A DNA stretch of 7,735 nt, from the NCBI GenBank assembly GCA_937925895.1, contig CALANC010000005.1:1-7735 (forward strand), given 5' to 3'. Within the stretch, counting starts at the first letter, position 1. The number at the start of each line of letters is the position of its first letter. The position numbers were made by a program, and so were the translations under genes. Source of the DNA: an uncultured Desulfobacterales bacterium (lineage in GTDB: Bacteria > Desulfobacterota > Desulfobacteria > Desulfobacterales > UBA11574). The notes beneath the pieces were generated by a model. It saw nothing but the letters and a program-made list of their open reading frames with translations. It had not been told where the DNA came from and made no database searches. Positions 5,558 through 7,735 of the stretch are shown here, piece after piece.

Positions 5558-6586
5558 TTAGAGATTTTGCTGTGGGGGAGAACGCAGCCAGCTCTCAAGA
5601 CGCTTGAGACCCTCTTCTGTAGAAATCCGGGGAACATAACCAAGGTCTTTTCTGGCCGCACTGATATCGAACCAGTGGGTTGTTGCGAGTTCCTTGGCAA
5701 CAAAACGGGTCATTTTAGGTTCGCCCCTGATATGAAAGGTTTTATAGGTAATCTCGAGCAAGGCGCCAAGCAGCCATGCCACCCACAGGGGTACCGATCT
5801 CCTGACACTATCCAATCCACCGGCCTTTAATATGGCGTTTATCATATCCCATACGGGAACCGGTTCACCCTGGCTTATGAAATAGATGTTCCCGGAAAGT
5901 CTGGTGTTTTTTTCCAGCAAGTCCGCAGCAAGAATGTGAGCTTCGGCCGCATTGTCTATATATGTCGTATCAACAAGGTTTCTGCCGCGGCCGATTTTCA
6001 CCAGCTGCGCTGCTCTTTCAATAATTCTTGGAACAAGATGATTGTCCCGCGGACCCCATATCAAGTGCGGCCTTAAAATGATGGTCAAGAAATCGTTGTT
6101 TGTTGCCTTAAGAACACGTTGTTCGGCAATCGCCTTGGTTTTTGGATAATACGCCTGAAATCTATCGGGGTAGGGAGTGGATTCGTCCACCCCTTCCATA
6201 TGGGAACCGTCGAATATAACGCTGGGTGAACTGGTGTAAATCAATCTTAAAATCTGATGTTTTTTGCAACCGTTAATAACATTTTCGGTGCCGATAACAT
6301 TGGTTTTGTAAAAGTCTGAATAGTCTCCCCAAACAGCAGGTTTTGCGGCAACGTGGAAAACCAGATTAATGCCTTTGCATGCCCGTTCCACCGCGCTCTT
6401 GTCACCGATATCACCTTGAACTTGCTCTACACCGATAGATGCGAGTTCGGGGTAGTATCTGCGCGAAAAACTACGGACACGATCTTCTCTTTCCACCAGG
6501 AGTTTAACAATGGCTCCCCCGAGGAAACCTCCTCCACCGGTAACCAGAACCTTTTGAGGTTCGTTTGGGGTTGTTTTCTTTTTCAT
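5558..6586 (-). CDS. oleD: OleD: NAD(P)-dependent 2-alkyl-3-oxoalkanoate reductase (extended SDR / 3-beta-HSD family)
   Basis: This 342-aa cytoplasmic protein is an extended short-chain dehydrogenase. In the olefin pathway OleD reduces the 2-alkyl-3-oxoalkanoate made by OleA (with OleB) to the 2-alkyl-3-hydroxyalkanoate, which OleC then closes to a beta-lactone. The Rossmann motif is VLVTGGGGFLG (13-23, with G17, G20 and G23). GDI at 58-60 lies at the adenine-binding position. YTSSPSV (117-123) supplies the active-site Ser, and Y147-x-x-x-K151 is the catalytic pair. Substrate-domain features include LRPHLIWGPRD, DTTYIDNAAEAH and a hydrophobic VAWLLGALLEI helix typical of 3-beta-HSD-like members. 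The naming rests on the immediately upstream oleC; by sequence alone it could be another sterol-dehydrogenase-like or epimerase SDR. The length is normal. The start at 6586 (CAT on the plus strand) has only a poor ribosome binding site (GTGTGAC). The spacing from the oleC stop is 89 nt. It converges on the membrane-protein gene. Confidence 0.85.
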   Translation of the reverse strand: MKKKTTPNEPQKVLVTGGGGFLGGAIVKLLVEREDRVRSFSRRYYPELASIGVEQVQGDIGDKSAVERACKGINLVFHVAAKPAVWGDYSDFYKTNVIGTENVINGCKKHQILRLIYTSSPSVIFDGSHMEGVDESTPYPDRFQAYYPKTKAIAEQRVLKATNNDFLTIILRPHLIWGPRDNHLVPRIIERAAQLVKIGRGRNLVDTTYIDNAAEAHILAADLLEKNTRLSGNIYFISQGEPVPVWDMINAILKAGGLDSVRRSVPLWVAWLLGALLEITYKTFHIRGEPKMTRFVAKELATTHWFDISAARKDLGYVPRISTEEGLKRLESWLRSPPQQNL

Positions 6587-6675
6587 GTCACACGATAGCG
6601 ATTTTTTAATAAGGTTGCGTATAAACTGCCGGATGATTTTACACTATGAACATAAACTTCCCAATGGGAACATAT
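6587..6675 (-). other. oleC-oleD spacer with a small palindrome
   Basis: The 89-nt spacer contains TTCCCAATGGGAA at 6658-6670, a 5-bp stem with a 3-nt loop, starting 5 nt after the oleC stop on the minus strand. It has no T-run directly after it, so it is not a convincing terminator. A Shine-Dalgarno for oleD is weak or absent. Confidence 0.35.
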
Positions 6676-7735
6676 TTAAAATAGCTTCAGTTTTTTTTCA
6701 GCCCATACAGCAAGTTTTTCACGGAAGATCTTGGAATTGTGCCGGATATCTACCGGAAACGACTTATAAAATAGTATGGTCTCGATGCTATTTGTCAGTT
6801 CATTCTGCCGGGCAAGTTCAAGAAGTTCCTTTTTGATCTCTTTTTTGTTGTGCCCGGGGTTGTCATGTACCAGTTCGATACATATTACCGGATGTTGTCG
6901 ATTTTTGGCGCCGACACCGACAAGAGCACTGCGAAATACGTCGGGATGTGTATTGAAGATTGCTTCGCAGGGAATGGTGAAAAGGGTTTTGTCTTCAACC
7001 ACGACCCGGTGGCTTTTGCGTCCGTAGAACCAGATCCTGCCCTTTGAATCCAACCTGCCGAGATCACCCATCCGGTGGCAAATCTTATTTCCATCTTTAA
7101 TTTTTGCCAATTCATCCGCTTCCGGATGTTCGAAGTATTGTCGCGTCACCAGATCACCGCTTACGGTTATTTCACCGACATCGCCGTCTTTAACGAGGAT
7201 ATCCTCCGACCATTGGTGGATCGATTTGTCTGTAATGTGAATAATTCTGACATCGACGTCGTTGATCGGACGCCCGATACACAACCCGTAACCCTTCTCG
7301 GTAAGACTTCTGGTTTCAGAAAGAATTTCATTGCTGGATATGGATATGACAGGTACCGCCTCTGTGGCGCCGTATGGTGTGTGAACCTCGGCATCTCCGC
7401 ACAGCATGGCGGCAAACCGTTCGATTAAGGAAGGAGATACCGGTGCTCCGGCTGAGATTACCCTTTTCAACGTCGGCAATTTTATATCTTTTTTTTTGTT
7501 GTATTCGCCCATTCGATTTAACAGGGCCGGCGAGGCGAACATGCTTGTAACGCGGTGGTTCATAATTGTTTCGATTATTTTTTCGGGGTTGGCAAGAGCA
7601 GGTTTAGTGGGATCCATATCAGGTATGACGGATGTTATCCCCAAGGCCGGCCAAAAGAGGGCAAACAAAGGGAATGTTGAAAGATCTATTTCATCCGCGG
7701 CAACTCCCAGGTGACGCTTGATAGCACGTAGCTGG
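6676..7735 (-). CDS. oleC: OleC: ATP-dependent beta-lactone synthetase (AMP-ligase superfamily), 5' end cut by window
   Basis: The frame is open from the window edge (codons from 7734) to the TAA at 6676-6678, giving 352 residues. OleC is usually about 550 aa, so roughly the C-terminal two thirds is present. It belongs to the adenylate-forming (ANL) superfamily and uses ATP to convert 2-alkyl-3-hydroxyalkanoates to beta-lactones, the direct precursors of long-chain cis-olefins. The OleC signature FPLFALFWPALG followed by IPDMDPTKPA lies near the visible N-terminus. Next come SAGAPVSP, the A5-type YGATE (about 121-125), HRMGDLG (about 221-226), the hinge GRKSHRV (about 238-244), and the C-terminal PVDIRHNSKIFREKLAVWA (about 327-345) with the conserved Lys. 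A TTG-initiated start at 7668 is not real: clear OleC sequence (LSTFPLFALF) continues upstream of it. oleD follows 89 nt downstream. OleA (thiolase) and OleB (hydrolase) would be expected beyond the window. Confidence 0.92.
   Translation of the reverse strand, partial: QLRAIKRHLGVAADEIDLSTFPLFALFWPALGITSVIPDMDPTKPALANPEKIIETIMNHRVTSMFASPALLNRMGEYNKKKDIKLPTLKRVISAGAPVSPSLIERFAAMLCGDAEVHTPYGATEAVPVISISSNEILSETRSLTEKGYGLCIGRPINDVDVRIIHITDKSIHQWSEDILVKDGDVGEITVSGDLVTRQYFEHPEADELAKIKDGNKICHRMGDLGRLDSKGRIWFYGRKSHRVVVEDKTLFTIPCEAIFNTHPDVFRSALVGVGAKNRQHPVICIELVHDNPGHNKKEIKKELLELARQNELTNSIETILFYKSFPVDIRHNSKIFREKLAVWAEKKLKLF

Noticed and set aside
7075..7428. 117-codon plus-strand open frame inside oleC
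   Set aside because: It overlaps strongly conserved OleC coding sequence and has no independent support.
7666..7668. TTG as the start of the AMP-ligase gene
   Set aside because: The same frame is open to the window edge and encodes typical OleC sequence upstream, so the gene is cut by the window rather than starting here.

Overview
The window looks like a chromosomal segment of an anaerobic, probably sulfate-reducing member of the Desulfobacterota (Desulfobacterales-like). The main evidence is a periplasmic tetraheme cytochrome c3 with the mixed CxxCH / CxxxxCH heme pattern typical of that group. The moderate GC content, AT-rich intergenic regions and an oleC-oleD pair fit this, but the assignment is inference because there is no rRNA or other phylogenetic marker. 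There are eight protein-coding genes, two of them cut by the window edges. I see no tRNA, rRNA, CRISPR array, transposase or integrase.

Left part (2-2259, + strand): the C-terminal half of a YyaL/DUF255-type protein (thioredoxin-like domain plus six-hairpin glycosidase-like domain) overlaps by 4 bp a gene for a DsbD-like membrane protein. The DsbD-like protein has an eight-helix CcdA/DsbD electron-transfer core and a C-terminal thioredoxin domain (WCLNC) but no N-terminal DsbD-alpha domain. The two are clearly co-transcribed, which suggests a thiol-redox unit.

Second part (2269-3758, - strand): two exported proteins. A CsgG-family lipoprotein is followed by a small DUF4412 / LolA-like periplasmic protein. 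A long imperfect hairpin with flanking T-runs fills the gap between them and leaves almost no room for a separate promoter for the downstream gene.

Middle (3759-5525): an AT-rich divergent intergenic region of about 350 bp with nested inverted repeats precedes the tetraheme cytochrome c3 (+). Next comes a 145-bp element bounded by long imperfect inverted repeats (4607-4751), then an unrecognised four-helix membrane protein (+) with a charged C-terminal tail.

Right part (5558-7735, - strand): oleC (beta-lactone synthetase, 5' end outside the window) followed by oleD (2-alkyl-3-oxoalkanoate reductase). These are the last biosynthetic steps of head-to-head condensation of fatty acyl chains to long-chain olefins. 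oleA and oleB would be expected beyond position 7735. This is the most informative functional assignment in the window. I do not see convincing evidence of a wholly new multi-gene system. The best unexplained items are the 4607-4751 inverted-repeat element, the unrecognised membrane protein beside it, and the Gly-rich replacements in the CsgG-like protein.
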